Source: Bacillota bacterium (GTDB lineage: Bacteria; Bacillota; Clostridia; Acetivibrionales; DTU013). Taken from it: DNA of 64,000 nt. Made by a program: the position numbers and the translations under genes. Position 1 is the stretch's first letter, and every line of letters starts with the position of its first letter. Positions 7,104-15,192 of the stretch are shown piece by piece. The notes under the pieces were generated by a model. That model was given only the letters and a program-made list of their open reading frames with translations. It was not told the DNA's origin and did no database searches. The stretch covers positions 1-64,000 of the forward strand of contig JAEZCA010000046.1 of assembly GCA_023412665.1 (NCBI GenBank), read 5' to 3'.

Positions 7104-8579
7104 TTATTCCACATCGACTGTCGCACCATGGCTTTCAAGAGCAGCCTTGATCGCGAGCGCATCATTAAGAGGTATGTTTTCAAGCATTACAGATGGCACA
7201 TTATCAACAATATCCTTTGCTTCCTTCAGCCCGCATTCAAGGATCTCCCTGACTGTCTTTATAACCATTATGCTGTTTGCACCCGCACTGCGCAGTATAA
7301 CTGACCCGACAGCACCATCCTGGCCATCCGCGGGAGTGTTATATTGGGCAGCATCATTATACTGGGGAGTATTATTGTATTGAGCCATATTATCATACTG
7401 AGCTGCACCATCGTATTGGCCCGGTGCTGTACTGCCCGCACTATCGGCAGCCGCCGTACTCGAATTTGCCGCAGCGGTGTTTGCAGCGGCCGCAGCCGAG
7501 TTGGCATACGCCTCATACTGCTGGTTGCTCATATTTACAAATGCATTGAAATCCTTGCGGAAGCATTTATTCAAATCCTCGCTGTAGCCCAATATTATAT
7601 GAGGATTATTTTGGGAATACAGGTTAAGTGCAACACCGATGCCTTCTTCAGTGCGCATTTCAATATTATGTATAATCTTACTCCTTGTCTGGAGTATCAA
7701 TAATTTGGTGACATGCGTTTTAATACCATTCGTTCTATGGGTGATCCGCTTAAGATATGCCCAAATCACATCATTGTTTCTTATTATGTTTGCATTGATG
7801 CCTTTGAAATAGAAGGTGTAGTGTGTTCCGATCCTCACTTTTTCAATGGCTGCAGCATTATGATAGTCAGCTTCGATCGTTTCAAGGCTGTCGGTCCCTT
7901 CATTTTCCCTGATGAACTTTTTGACCCGCGAAAGGCCGGACCCGGTTACGCCCTGTAATACAAAAATCAAGATGCAGATCAGCAGAATTGCACATGCGGC
8001 CAGTGCCAAATAAACAATGGAATCCTCAAACAGTCCGATATCGGAGGGTTCCAAAACCAAAGCCAGAGCATACTGCTCGATCTCTTCCAGTGATGAATAT
8101 TCGATGAAGCCTGATTCAAGAAACCACTCATAATAATATTGGCTAAGCTCATCATTCATTTTTTTGATGGTTCCCTTAACATGAACGGTACTTGTAAGCT
8201 CGCTTCTTTCACCGATTATATATTCAAAGGTTTCAGCGCTTATCTTTTGCGCCGTTCTTAATTCATTCTGTTTGAAGCCCATGCCAAAAAACTCGGCATC
8301 ACCCACAGGAACAACATAATATTCTTTTATGGTAGTTTCCCGGCCGGATTTTTCCTCTTCAGTATATTCGGCAAAAACATCTATGATAACACCGACCTCC
8401 GCTTCTACATAAGCGCCCTCCAATTCATCCAGCGATAATGAATACAGATCTGCCGGCCCAAGGATCAAATTGATAAAGCTGGAACTAAATAAAACTAGCA
8501 ATATGATCAGAGCCACTCCACATACTATAACTCTCGTTCTGATCTTTTTCATTATGGCTTTTTGCATTTCTGTAAACAT
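7104..8579 (-). CDS. Two-TM membrane protein with C-terminal ribosomal L7/L12-like domain
   Basis: The 491-residue protein has a membrane segment near its N-terminus (VIVCGVALIILLVLF) and a second near the middle (IVYLALAACAILLICILIF). The region between them is an extracytoplasmic-type domain. A cytoplasmic domain after the second segment resembles the DUF6709-type family. A linker holds five QY-rich repeats. The last 65 residues (from VILRSAGANSIMVIKTVRE, then GLKEAKDIVDNVP, ending ALESHGATVDVE) are clearly the C-terminal domain of ribosomal protein L7/L12, including the conserved GLKEAKdiVd helix. ATG 8579 follows GAGAGGGG by 7 nt and is preferred to an upstream in-frame ATG at 8609. Function is unknown; I infer that the L7/L12 fold is reused as a protein-binding module, not a ribosomal one. 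Confidence 0.85.
   Translation of the reverse strand: MFTEMQKAIMKKIRTRVIVCGVALIILLVLFSSSFINLILGPADLYSLSLDELEGAYVEAEVGVIIDVFAEYTEEEKSGRETTIKEYYVVPVGDAEFFGMGFKQNELRTAQKISAETFEYIIGERSELTSTVHVKGTIKKMNDELSQYYYEWFLESGFIEYSSLEEIEQYALALVLEPSDIGLFEDSIVYLALAACAILLICILIFVLQGVTGSGLSRVKKFIRENEGTDSLETIEADYHNAAAIEKVRIGTHYTFYFKGINANIIRNNDVIWAYLKRITHRTNGIKTHVTKLLILQTRSKIIHNIEMRTEEGIGVALNLYSQNNPHIILGYSEDLNKCFRKDFNAFVNMSNQQYEAYANSAAAAANTAAANSSTAAADSAGSTAPGQYDGAAQYDNMAQYNNTPQYNDAAQYNTPADGQDGAVGSVILRSAGANSIMVIKTVREILECGLKEAKDIVDNVPSVMLENIPLNDALAIKAALESHGATVDVE
7329..7418 (-). repeat. Five in-frame 18-bp repeats encoding QY(D/N)xxA
   Basis: Five 18-bp units encode QYDGAA, QYDNMA, QYNNTP, QYNDAA and QYNTPA in the linker before the L7/L12-like domain. 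An alanine-rich low-complexity stretch lies just upstream in the protein. The units keep frame and period while codons vary. Confidence 0.85.
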
Positions 8580-8699
8580 AATTTTGCCCCTCTCAAATTT
8601 ACTAGTCATTTCTCATATACAATGCCTTTTATGCTACCATAATATCTATTTATCTGCAACTATTGGTATTTAAGGAAAACAGTCGCCTGCGCATCCACG

Positions 8700-8815
8700 T
8701 CCAGGGGCATGTCATACGTATGACGTGCATATGTCGCGCGTATGTCGTGCACATGTTATGTGTATGTCGTTCGCATGTCGCAGTGCTTCTGCTATGTGTG
8801 CATGTGCCTGCTATG
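8700..8815. repeat. Low-complexity (A)TGTCGTGCATATG-like stretch
   Basis: About 110 bp are dominated by degenerate copies of CGTATGTCG / GCATGTCG / GCACATG (for example GTATGTCGTGCACATG and GTATGTCGTTCGCATGTCG). It lies between two minus-strand genes, just downstream of the terminator of the hydrolase gene. No open frame of interest was seen. Confidence 0.6.
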
Positions 8816-8823
8816 CACGGCAT

Positions 8824-8850
8824 AAAAAAGGAGCTTTAGTTAAAAGCTCC
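8824..8850 (-). terminator. Rho-independent terminator of the alpha/beta hydrolase gene
   Basis: On the minus strand GGAGCTTT, a 5-nt loop, AAAGCTCC and then TTTTTT form a perfect 8-bp hairpin with a T6 tail. It begins 28 bp after the stop codon of the gene at 8878. Confidence 0.9.
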
Positions 8851-8877
8851 GCTGGCTTTATTGATACAGAATATGTC

Positions 8878-9720
8878 CTAGAACAAGCCCGATGCAAACA
8901 GTGCTATTTCGCGCCTTACGTCATCACGGCAGTCATAGTGGACATCATGACCCGCATTATTGTAAATCAGGCATTTAGAATTTTTTATTACTTTAACCGG
9001 CCATAAAATGTCCGTAACCGGTACCATTTGATCCATATACGCATTTATCATCAAAACAGGGATCTCTATTTTCGAAAGCTCCTGATAAACCTCCTCATCC
9101 GTCTTTAGGTATGAAAGGGGCTTTTTGGGATTTATTCGAATTTCATCAGCTGTCCTTTGCAGCTCCCATTCATATGCTCGCTCTGCCTTGCCTTCAAATT
9201 CAGCCTTCAATTGCGGATCATCAGCAAATTTTTCTGCAAAGGAAAGGAAGTACTTTTTAGTCGACTCGGCTCTTCTTTTAGCGGCTTCCGGATCATCAGC
9301 CGTCATAATGGTCCTCAGTCTGCCGGGAGAGGTCTCACCGCCTTTTCTGGAGTGGGGGCCGCCCACCAGGGCTGCAAAGCCGACCAGCACCTCGGGATGC
9401 CTCAGTGCAAGATGCCAGCCGATACCTGCTCCATGGGACTGCCCTGTATAAAGGAATTTTTTAATTCCCTTGCCTTGTGCAAATGCATATACATCATCTG
9501 CCCAGATATTGTACCATTCACCGCCCAGATCCTCAAAAACATGGGTTGAGCTCCCATAGCCCCTGATCTGGATCGTAAAGACATGAAAGCCCTCATCGGC
9601 CAGATCCATCGGCCATCCCTTTTCATCAGAATCAAAACCCATCTGGGACGACAGGACATATTTATCTCCCGAGCCATACTCGTTGTAATAGAGAGTTATA
9701 CCATTGACCGTCTGATACAT
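8878..9720 (-). CDS. Alpha/beta hydrolase
   Basis: The 280-residue protein has the alpha/beta hydrolase layout: an N-terminal beta region (VNGITLYYNEYGSG), the nucleophile elbow GQSHG with Ser95, the acid Asp230 in NAYMDQMVP, and His258 in NNAGHDVHYD. The oxyanion-type stretch IQIRGYGSST is also present. The lid region (about 120-200) is charged and helical. There is no signal peptide, so it is cytoplasmic. The substrate cannot be told; epoxide-hydrolase-like, esterase and haloperoxidase-like relatives all share this pattern. CAGGAG lies about 9 nt before the ATG. It is monocistronic, with its own terminator. Confidence 0.88.
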   Translation of the reverse strand: MYQTVNGITLYYNEYGSGDKYVLSSQMGFDSDEKGWPMDLADEGFHVFTIQIRGYGSSTHVFEDLGGEWYNIWADDVYAFAQGKGIKKFLYTGQSHGAGIGWHLALRHPEVLVGFAALVGGPHSRKGGETSPGRLRTIMTADDPEAAKRRAESTKKYFLSFAEKFADDPQLKAEFEGKAERAYEWELQRTADEIRINPKKPLSYLKTDEEVYQELSKIEIPVLMINAYMDQMVPVTDILWPVKVIKNSKCLIYNNAGHDVHYDCRDDVRREIALFASGLF

Positions 9721-9787
9721 CAGCTCACACTCCTGAATCGCTCAATCGTTTTAGCTAATTGTATCATTTTGCTTTATATATGTAAAT

Positions 9788-9834
9788 AAAAAAGCCCCAT
9801 TCCTGCAAAACATTATTATGCAAAAACGGGACTT
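9788..9834 (-). terminator. Terminator after the 53-residue ORF
   Basis: TGCAAAAACGGGACTT (9819-9834) pairs with AAGCCCCATTCCTGCA (9792-9807) over 16 positions including several G-U pairs. A T6 tail follows on the minus strand (9788-9793). Confidence 0.75.
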
Positions 9835-9882
9835 TGTAAAATAGACGCATATAGGCAATTTTACCCAGTAATCATTGGAATG

Positions 9883-10044
9883 CTAATCAGCCTGTTCTTC
9901 CGCTATCACACAGCCTTCTGAAAACTCAGCAGAGCAAGCCTCTTCATTTGGAATGGCATATACTTCTTCACTATTCATCAGATTTTCACCGACAACCTGA
10001 TCAATACCATTCGGGCTCGTATCATACACTTCTTTCTTATCCAT
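9883..10044 (-). CDS. Small acidic protein of unknown function
   Basis: The ORF encodes 53 residues from ATG 10044 (MDKKEVYDTSPNGIDQVVGE), with GGGGGTGC ending 5 nt upstream. An in-frame upstream start would add 22 residues but has no ribosome site. The product is strongly acidic with two cysteines (EEACSAEFSEGCVIAEEQAD) and no membrane segment. A good terminator 49 bp downstream supports expression as a single gene. I do not recognise a family. The acidic tail with paired cysteines would fit a small peptide precursor, but nothing nearby encodes maturation enzymes. Confidence 0.55.
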   Translation of the reverse strand: MDKKEVYDTSPNGIDQVVGENLMNSEEVYAIPNEEACSAEFSEGCVIAEEQAD

Positions 10045-10190
10045 AACAGCACCCCCAAAAAAACTTAATGTTTTATATTTACCCACACCATGCCGTCTGT
10101 AAACAGTCACCGCAGGATCAAATCACTGTCATGATCCATCTATAAATACCATGTATATAAACCCTTTTGCTGTAGTACAGTTTTGTCAGT

Positions 10191-11255
10191 CTACGATTTA
10201 ATCCTGTACAAGGTGTCTTCTGCAAAATCAAAGAACTCTTTAACAATTCGGATAATAGTTTCGTCTGTATTATTCCAGGCGATTACCGGGAAAAGCGGAC
10301 ATTTTAACAGCGTTTCATTATTGAATGTAAGCGGTAAGGCAAGGCGCGGACGCTTGCCTGTTTTGTCGGTCTGGGTGCAATATCCGCAGCCGTCACAGGT
10401 TTTCGTTCTCTCGAAAACTAAAGCTTTCAGTTCATCATCCATATTCTCGTATGATTTAACCAAGGTACTGAATTGCGGTACCTTGAAGTAAAAAACCATC
10501 TGATTCTTCCTTCGCCAATCATAATAGATATGCATGTGTGCTTTTTGCTTTTTGGGATACTCCTTTTCGTACATGACATTCATTTCATTGTTAACGGCAG
10601 TATACCCCTTTTTTAGAAAGTAACTTTCAAGCTCGGCTATTTGCTCCTGATTGCAAATTTTCCCGAACATCTCCATTGCAGTATATTGTTTGCCGCCAAA
10701 CTTTCCGTGAATGAAATTCATCATAATGCGTGAGCGTATGATTTTATCCTTTGGTACACTGCAATGCAGCTTCCAGGCAGGAAACAGCTCATCATATTTA
10801 CAGTGCGAAATTATGTAGCTTTCTTTGGATTCATCACAAATAAGTCCGAAGCGTAACAGCTTCTCCTTAGTTTTACCCTGGATCCTTATATCGGCTTTGC
10901 TTATGATCAATGTATTATCTGCGGCTTCACCCAACAGCCCTATTTTCATAAAATAATCAAAAAAATCTATGAGATTCTTTTCAATTTTCTGCATTTTTAA
11001 GATGAGATCGGGCTTTTCTTTGTTCAACTGCCACCATTCAAAACACTCATCAGGTTCATCTGTCACATTGATAAGCGATAAATCGTTATAAATGATCTCG
11101 ATCGTCTCATATAGAAAGTCGTACATCTGTCTTTGCGATAGTTCGCTTGCACCGCAATTTGCGACAGGCTTGAATTCGGGGTAGGTTGCCAGGTAAGAAT
11201 AAATCATGCGTTTGCCAAGGTTTTCAAATGGTTGACCCAGTTTAATTTCAAACAT
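10191..11255 (-). CDS. Uncharacterised protein with C-terminal CxxCxxC motif
   Basis: The 354-residue protein begins MFEIKLGQPFENLGKRMI at ATG 11255, behind GAGG; a start six codons upstream is possible but unsupported. It is mostly helical with no membrane segment. It has a central segment MNFIHGKFGGKQYTAMEMFG. Near the C-terminus CDGCGYCTQTDKTGKRPR looks like a metal-binding knuckle or cluster site. I do not recognise the family with confidence; similar proteins of about this size in Clostridia are annotated as hypothetical. It stands alone, with about 120 bp of AT-rich sequence upstream and no clear operon partner. Confidence 0.75.
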   Translation of the reverse strand: MFEIKLGQPFENLGKRMIYSYLATYPEFKPVANCGASELSQRQMYDFLYETIEIIYNDLSLINVTDEPDECFEWWQLNKEKPDLILKMQKIEKNLIDFFDYFMKIGLLGEAADNTLIISKADIRIQGKTKEKLLRFGLICDESKESYIISHCKYDELFPAWKLHCSVPKDKIIRSRIMMNFIHGKFGGKQYTAMEMFGKICNQEQIAELESYFLKKGYTAVNNEMNVMYEKEYPKKQKAHMHIYYDWRRKNQMVFYFKVPQFSTLVKSYENMDDELKALVFERTKTCDGCGYCTQTDKTGKRPRLALPLTFNNETLLKCPLFPVIAWNNTDETIIRIVKEFFDFAEDTLYRIKS

Positions 11256-11396
11256 GTTATCTTCCTCTTTCACAAATAATTTTGCGCTCTTACCCTTCCA
11301 TTATTGCTTTAATTGTAGCATAAAATTAAACGTCCAAAAATTTTTAAACGTTTATTCCAATTAGTTATACTTAATGCCTAAAAAGCCTCAGTGCGC

Positions 11397-11723
11397 TTAT
11401 TCTACATAACTCTCAGCTGTATTTATACCAACTGTCTTAGTCCCGGCATCCCATGTAACCCCTATGTCGAACAGCTTTGCTATATCCCTAAGCTTGAAAT
11501 AATTGTTATTATTTATAGTATAAGCAGTCAATTCAACACGTTCATTATCCTTATACAAGGGTGCTGTACACAATATCCCAGACTTTGCTTTACCATCTCC
11601 AGTCTTAAGCTCACCACCAACATCTGAATATTTTGTATTAGGAACGAGCTTAATCTCTTTTAGGTTAGTAATATTACCATAATCTATATATTTATGGATG
11701 TAAAAATAATAGGAACTATACAA
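11397..11723 (-). pseudogene. Remnant of a copper-amine-oxidase-N-type surface domain protein
   Basis: The frame ends with VELTAYTINNNNYFKLRDIA then KLFDIGVTWDAGTKTVGINT, the hallmark of the copper amine oxidase N-terminal-like domain found at the ends of many clostridial surface proteins. Only one copy of that motif plus about 60 unrelated-looking residues remain. There is no signal peptide, and no ribosome site precedes the first ATG. It most likely is the tail of a larger secreted protein whose 5' part has been lost. Confidence 0.6.
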
Positions 11724-11756
11724 ATTAGATTAGTCAGCAAGCCTGGTCAATCAGCG

Positions 11757-14003
11757 TCAAGAAATACAGTTCTCTTTTTTATCCACTATGTGCAGAATAT
11801 TACCGTTCAAGCATGTCCTTAGCGAAAATATGCGCAAACCGGATTTGGTAAAACAGATTTCCAGCAAGTCAGCCTTCGGATTTACTGCACGGATATCACC
11901 CAAGCCAAATTTTTTGTGAATAACAAATACTCCGGGATTCAGGTCTTTTTCAGTAATATCGCCTGTATCCATGCAGTTATCCGGGCACATAAAATTGGCC
12001 CCGGCAGCTCCTGCTTGAGATCCTGCCTGAGCTCCTGCTCGAGCTCCTGCTCCTCTCGTTTTAGGCTTCTCATACGCAGACATGAACCGCTCAATAAAGC
12101 GGGAAGGCTTTACTTTCCTGCCATCATTGCAGCCGGAGGTAATCAGCTCAAGCTTCTGCCTTGCTCTCGTTACACCAACGTAAAACAGGCGGACCTCTTC
12201 TTCCATCAGCGATTTGCTTCCATCATAATACTCACTGATACTGTTTGCCGTCGGAAACTGGCCATCATACAGGTCAATAATAAAAACCTTGTTGAACTCC
12301 AGCCCTTTACTGGAATGTAAGGTTGAAAAAGTAACAGCGTTTTTCCCCTTGTTGAATTTTGCGCCATCCATTATCCCTTGAAGCTGGTCCAGCCTGTATT
12401 TGAAATCTCCGATACCGGAGGTCCTGGCAGCGATATTTTTCAAACAGCTGATTATTTGCAGTAAGCTATCTGCAGAGTCCCTCCCGGAGCTATTCTGTTT
12501 TTTTAGATAAGCTCCATATCCAAGAACATCAACAATAAACTCAATTGCACCCAAAGCCTTCATTTTTGACAATTTTTTAAGATTGTGCCTGATTTCGCTG
12601 AGCTTTTGCCGCTGCTTCGCATTCATGGCAGGAATGCCCAAAAGAATATCAAACAGGTCTCTGCTCCGGTCTCTGCCCGGCTCTCCATTCGAGTCTATGT
12701 TTGCCGTGACCGTCTCAACGACAGCCTTGGAGAGATAGGCATTCATTTTATAGTAAATCTGATTGAATGCATCAATATCATTCAGGTTATGTGAAAGATC
12801 CATGAATGCAATAATGTCCTTTGTCACCCAATGCCTGAAAAAATTATTCTTTGCTTCCCTGATATAGAACGGCACACCGCTCCTGCTGAATACATCCGCT
12901 AACGGAATTGCCGAAACATTATTTCTATAGAGTACTGCAGTCTCAGATAAGTCCTTACAATTTTTCAATGAGTCCAGTAAATACTCATATTGGTCATTTC
13001 TATCCCGCAGACATACAAATTTAGCCGGCGTCCCCTCATCCCTTTCCGAAAACATATTCTTATCATGACGTTCATTGTTCTGCTTGATGAACTTGTTCGC
13101 GGCATCAACGATGCATTTCGTCGAACGGTAATTGTTTTCCATCAGGAATACCCGTGCTCCGGGATATGTCTTCTCAAAATCCAGCAAAGCTTTCGGATTT
13201 GCCGCCCTGAAGGTGTAAATGCTCTGATCCTCATCCCCAACCATAAACAGATTATTTTTTGGGGCGGCAAGGTATTTAATTATTTCATGCTGCAAATATG
13301 AGGTGTCCTGGGACTCATCAATGTTAATGTACCTGTACTTATTCCTGTAGAAGTCAAGCAGATCACTATCAGACTTAAATAACGCAAGTGTCCTGGTCAG
13401 CATATCATCAAAGTCAATGTAATTATTCTGCTTTTTGATTGCTTCATATGCTTTAAACACTTCAAAAAAACCGTCGATATAATCAATTATTTCCTCGATC
13501 CTGTTCTCAGGAAGCATCATGTTTTTTGTATAAGAAATTGTATTTGAAAGTTCTTCAAGTTCATCATCACTCATGTATTTCTTCTTAACTTTTAGATAAA
13601 TTTGCCGCAGTATTTGACTTTTGGTTATCGGCGCTTTTTCGTCCTCGATTATAGCAGGGAATGCAATACGCATTTTTTGATAATATGATCTGAGTACGGT
13701 ATAGCAAAAACTGTGTATGGTAGAAAAATGGAGCTCACCTTTTACTTCAGCCCCGAAAACCTTCTGAAACCTTTGCTTCATATCTAGCGCCGATGCTTTG
13801 CTGAAGGTTAGTGTGAGAATGCTTTCCGGATCGACATTATGGTTCATTACCATGTTGGCGCAACGCGAAACAATAACCGTTGTCTTACCGCCTCCGGGCA
13901 CAGCCAGGAGCAGAATCGGGCCTTCTATGTTTAATACGGCCTTCTTCTGCTGCTCACTTAAAAAAATATCATGCTTTTGTGACAGGTATTTTATGAAATC
14001 CAT
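11757..14003 (-). CDS. UvrD/PcrA-type superfamily 1 DNA helicase
   Basis: The 748-residue protein carries the SF1A helicase motifs: motif I AVPGGGKTT at 34-42, motif II in YINIDESQDTSYLQ, motif III GDEDQSIYTFRAA, motif V TLHSSKGLEF and motif VI FYVGVTRARQKL. It ends with a PcrA-like tudor fold (FVIHKKFGLGDI). Before that lies an odd alanine-glycine linker (RAGAQAGSQAGAAGA) made of short repeats. At 748 residues it is normal for the family. It is the last gene of a minus-strand set that also holds a mini zinc ORF, a DprA-like protein and a RecQ-PRTase, so its role may be in that set rather than in housekeeping repair. AGGA lies 8 nt before the ATG. Confidence 0.92.
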   Translation of the reverse strand: MDFIKYLSQKHDIFLSEQQKKAVLNIEGPILLLAVPGGGKTTVIVSRCANMVMNHNVDPESILTLTFSKASALDMKQRFQKVFGAEVKGELHFSTIHSFCYTVLRSYYQKMRIAFPAIIEDEKAPITKSQILRQIYLKVKKKYMSDDELEELSNTISYTKNMMLPENRIEEIIDYIDGFFEVFKAYEAIKKQNNYIDFDDMLTRTLALFKSDSDLLDFYRNKYRYINIDESQDTSYLQHEIIKYLAAPKNNLFMVGDEDQSIYTFRAANPKALLDFEKTYPGARVFLMENNYRSTKCIVDAANKFIKQNNERHDKNMFSERDEGTPAKFVCLRDRNDQYEYLLDSLKNCKDLSETAVLYRNNVSAIPLADVFSRSGVPFYIREAKNNFFRHWVTKDIIAFMDLSHNLNDIDAFNQIYYKMNAYLSKAVVETVTANIDSNGEPGRDRSRDLFDILLGIPAMNAKQRQKLSEIRHNLKKLSKMKALGAIEFIVDVLGYGAYLKKQNSSGRDSADSLLQIISCLKNIAARTSGIGDFKYRLDQLQGIMDGAKFNKGKNAVTFSTLHSSKGLEFNKVFIIDLYDGQFPTANSISEYYDGSKSLMEEEVRLFYVGVTRARQKLELITSGCNDGRKVKPSRFIERFMSAYEKPKTRGAGARAGAQAGSQAGAAGANFMCPDNCMDTGDITEKDLNPGVFVIHKKFGLGDIRAVNPKADLLEICFTKSGLRIFSLRTCLNGNILHIVDKKENCIS
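11999..12054 (-). repeat. In-frame short repeats encoding an Ala-Gly linker in the helicase
   Basis: About four degenerate 12-bp units of the type GAGCTCCTGCTC (plus-strand reading) encode AGAR/AGAQ/AGSQ/AGAA. They sit between the helicase core and the C-terminal tudor-like domain. Confidence 0.75.
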
Positions 14004-14012
14004 ATATTAGTC

Positions 14013-14129
14013 CTATATAGCAATCGTATTTTCTTCACGTTTAGCACAGACTAACACGTTCGATAGGTGCTGCCCCATATCCTGTATATGTATAGTTGCA
14101 ATATTCTTCTTGCATCTTGTACATTTCAT
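14013..14129 (-). CDS. 38-residue McsA-like mini zinc protein
   Basis: The ORF starts at ATG 14129, 9 nt behind GGGGGAGG, a very strong ribosome site. It reads MKCTRCKKNIATIHIQDMGQ, then HLSNVLVCAKREENTIAI and stop. The pattern MxCxxC...ATvHi...... vCak resembles the first zinc knuckle of McsA and of YacH-type proteins (MxCqxCxxxxATxHf). The second pair is incomplete (C-A-K-R rather than C-x-x-C). The frame ends 9 bp before the helicase start. It could be a genuine small protein of the operon or a leader peptide; the strong ribosome site argues against chance. Confidence 0.6.
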   Translation of the reverse strand: MKCTRCKKNIATIHIQDMGQHLSNVLVCAKREENTIAI

Positions 14130-14194
14130 ATTTATTAGTCCTCCCCCTTTAGCACATCAGGTATTTATCAATTACCGCTATCCTGCAGTAACAT

Positions 14195-15190
14195 CTAATC
14201 AAACAAAGACATCTGACGTACAGGTGCAGGCTCCTCGCTGCTATTCATAGAACAGCTTTGGAACCATTCAAACATATTCTTATTTTCTGAAAATACCTGG
14301 TCCGATAAGGCATGGACATTTTCATTCTTCAACAGGTGGATGTTCCCCTCTGGTACATCTTCCGCCTTTCTGACAAACATGGGGACCCACTTGTTCCGCA
14401 GGTTCTCGGTAGCTCCGGCCCAGGTCCCGCCCTTATTATAATCGGATGAGACAACAACGACAAAATCAGCCAACGCATAAACATACTTGTTTCGTTCCAT
14501 CGCGACATAAGCCTGAAACGGAATATCCGGTCTGAAAGCCGATAATATCAGTGATTGCTTTCTCATAATTGCTTCTCTTGTTTCTTTATTTCGAATTTTC
14601 TTCTCCATACTATCCGCTACCACAATAATAGTAGTTCCATCAGAACGGTTGGCAACCGATTCAGCAATCGAATCCACCCCTCTGGCCCCGCCTGATACAA
14701 TATTCATGCCATCATCAGTACAACGCTTCGACAACTGCTCGGTGAACCTGAGAGCCGCTTCATCAATATTACGGGAACCAACGATCGATACTCCGCTGTT
14801 TTGTAAAAGTGACAGATTACCTGCATAATACAACACCGGCGGTGCAAGTCTCTTTAATTTTCTTCTGAGTGAAGCAGGATAGTTGCTATCTGCTCTTGTC
14901 AATACCTGTATCCCCTTGTCATTTAGGGCAGCCAATTCCACTCCCAGTTGTCCGGAGCGGGATAAAAGCTTTTCAATCCTTGTTATTTCGTCATCAGATA
15001 GATTTAGCGTTTTCATACTATCTGAAGTAATATCAAAAAGCGCAGCCGGTGTTAGAGAATTTACAGATAATTTCTCTGCCAGCTTCGACCATTGTGCTAT
15101 TGTATATGGCTTAACTCCGTCTCCCAAGGCTTTTATTGCCAGGTCAGAACACAGAAGTAGCATCGCATAACTATCATTTGAGATGCTCAA
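14195..15190 (-). CDS. DprA/Smf-like Rossmann-fold DNA-processing protein
   Basis: The 331-residue protein has the DprA core: an N-terminal helical part, then YPASLRRKLKRLAPPVLYYA, VSIVGSRNIDEAALRFTEQL, and the nucleotide/DNA-binding loop NIVSGGARGVDSIAE. The later part (FVVVVSSDYNKGGTWAGATE) replaces the usual DprA ending, and no winged helix follows. Housekeeping DprA loads RecA on single-stranded DNA during transformation. Here the gene starts 2 nt after the stop of a RecQ-type helicase carrying a phosphoribosyltransferase-like tail, so it is probably a specialised paralogue working with that helicase. The divergent tail and the neighbours suggest a defence or mobile-DNA processing role. 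This is inference. Confidence 0.85.
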   Translation of the reverse strand: MSISNDSYAMLLLCSDLAIKALGDGVKPYTIAQWSKLAEKLSVNSLTPAALFDITSDSMKTLNLSDDEITRIEKLLSRSGQLGVELAALNDKGIQVLTRADSNYPASLRRKLKRLAPPVLYYAGNLSLLQNSGVSIVGSRNIDEAALRFTEQLSKRCTDDGMNIVSGGARGVDSIAESVANRSDGTTIIVVADSMEKKIRNKETREAIMRKQSLILSAFRPDIPFQAYVAMERNKYVYALADFVVVVSSDYNKGGTWAGATENLRNKWVPMFVRKAEDVPEGNIHLLKNENVHALSDQVFSENKNMFEWFQSCSMNSSEEPAPVRQMSLFD

Positions 15191-15192
15191 GC

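Noticed and set aside
8725..9006. Plus-strand frame over the TGTCG-rich stretch
   Set aside because: Low-complexity peptide, running into the antisense of the hydrolase gene and its terminator.
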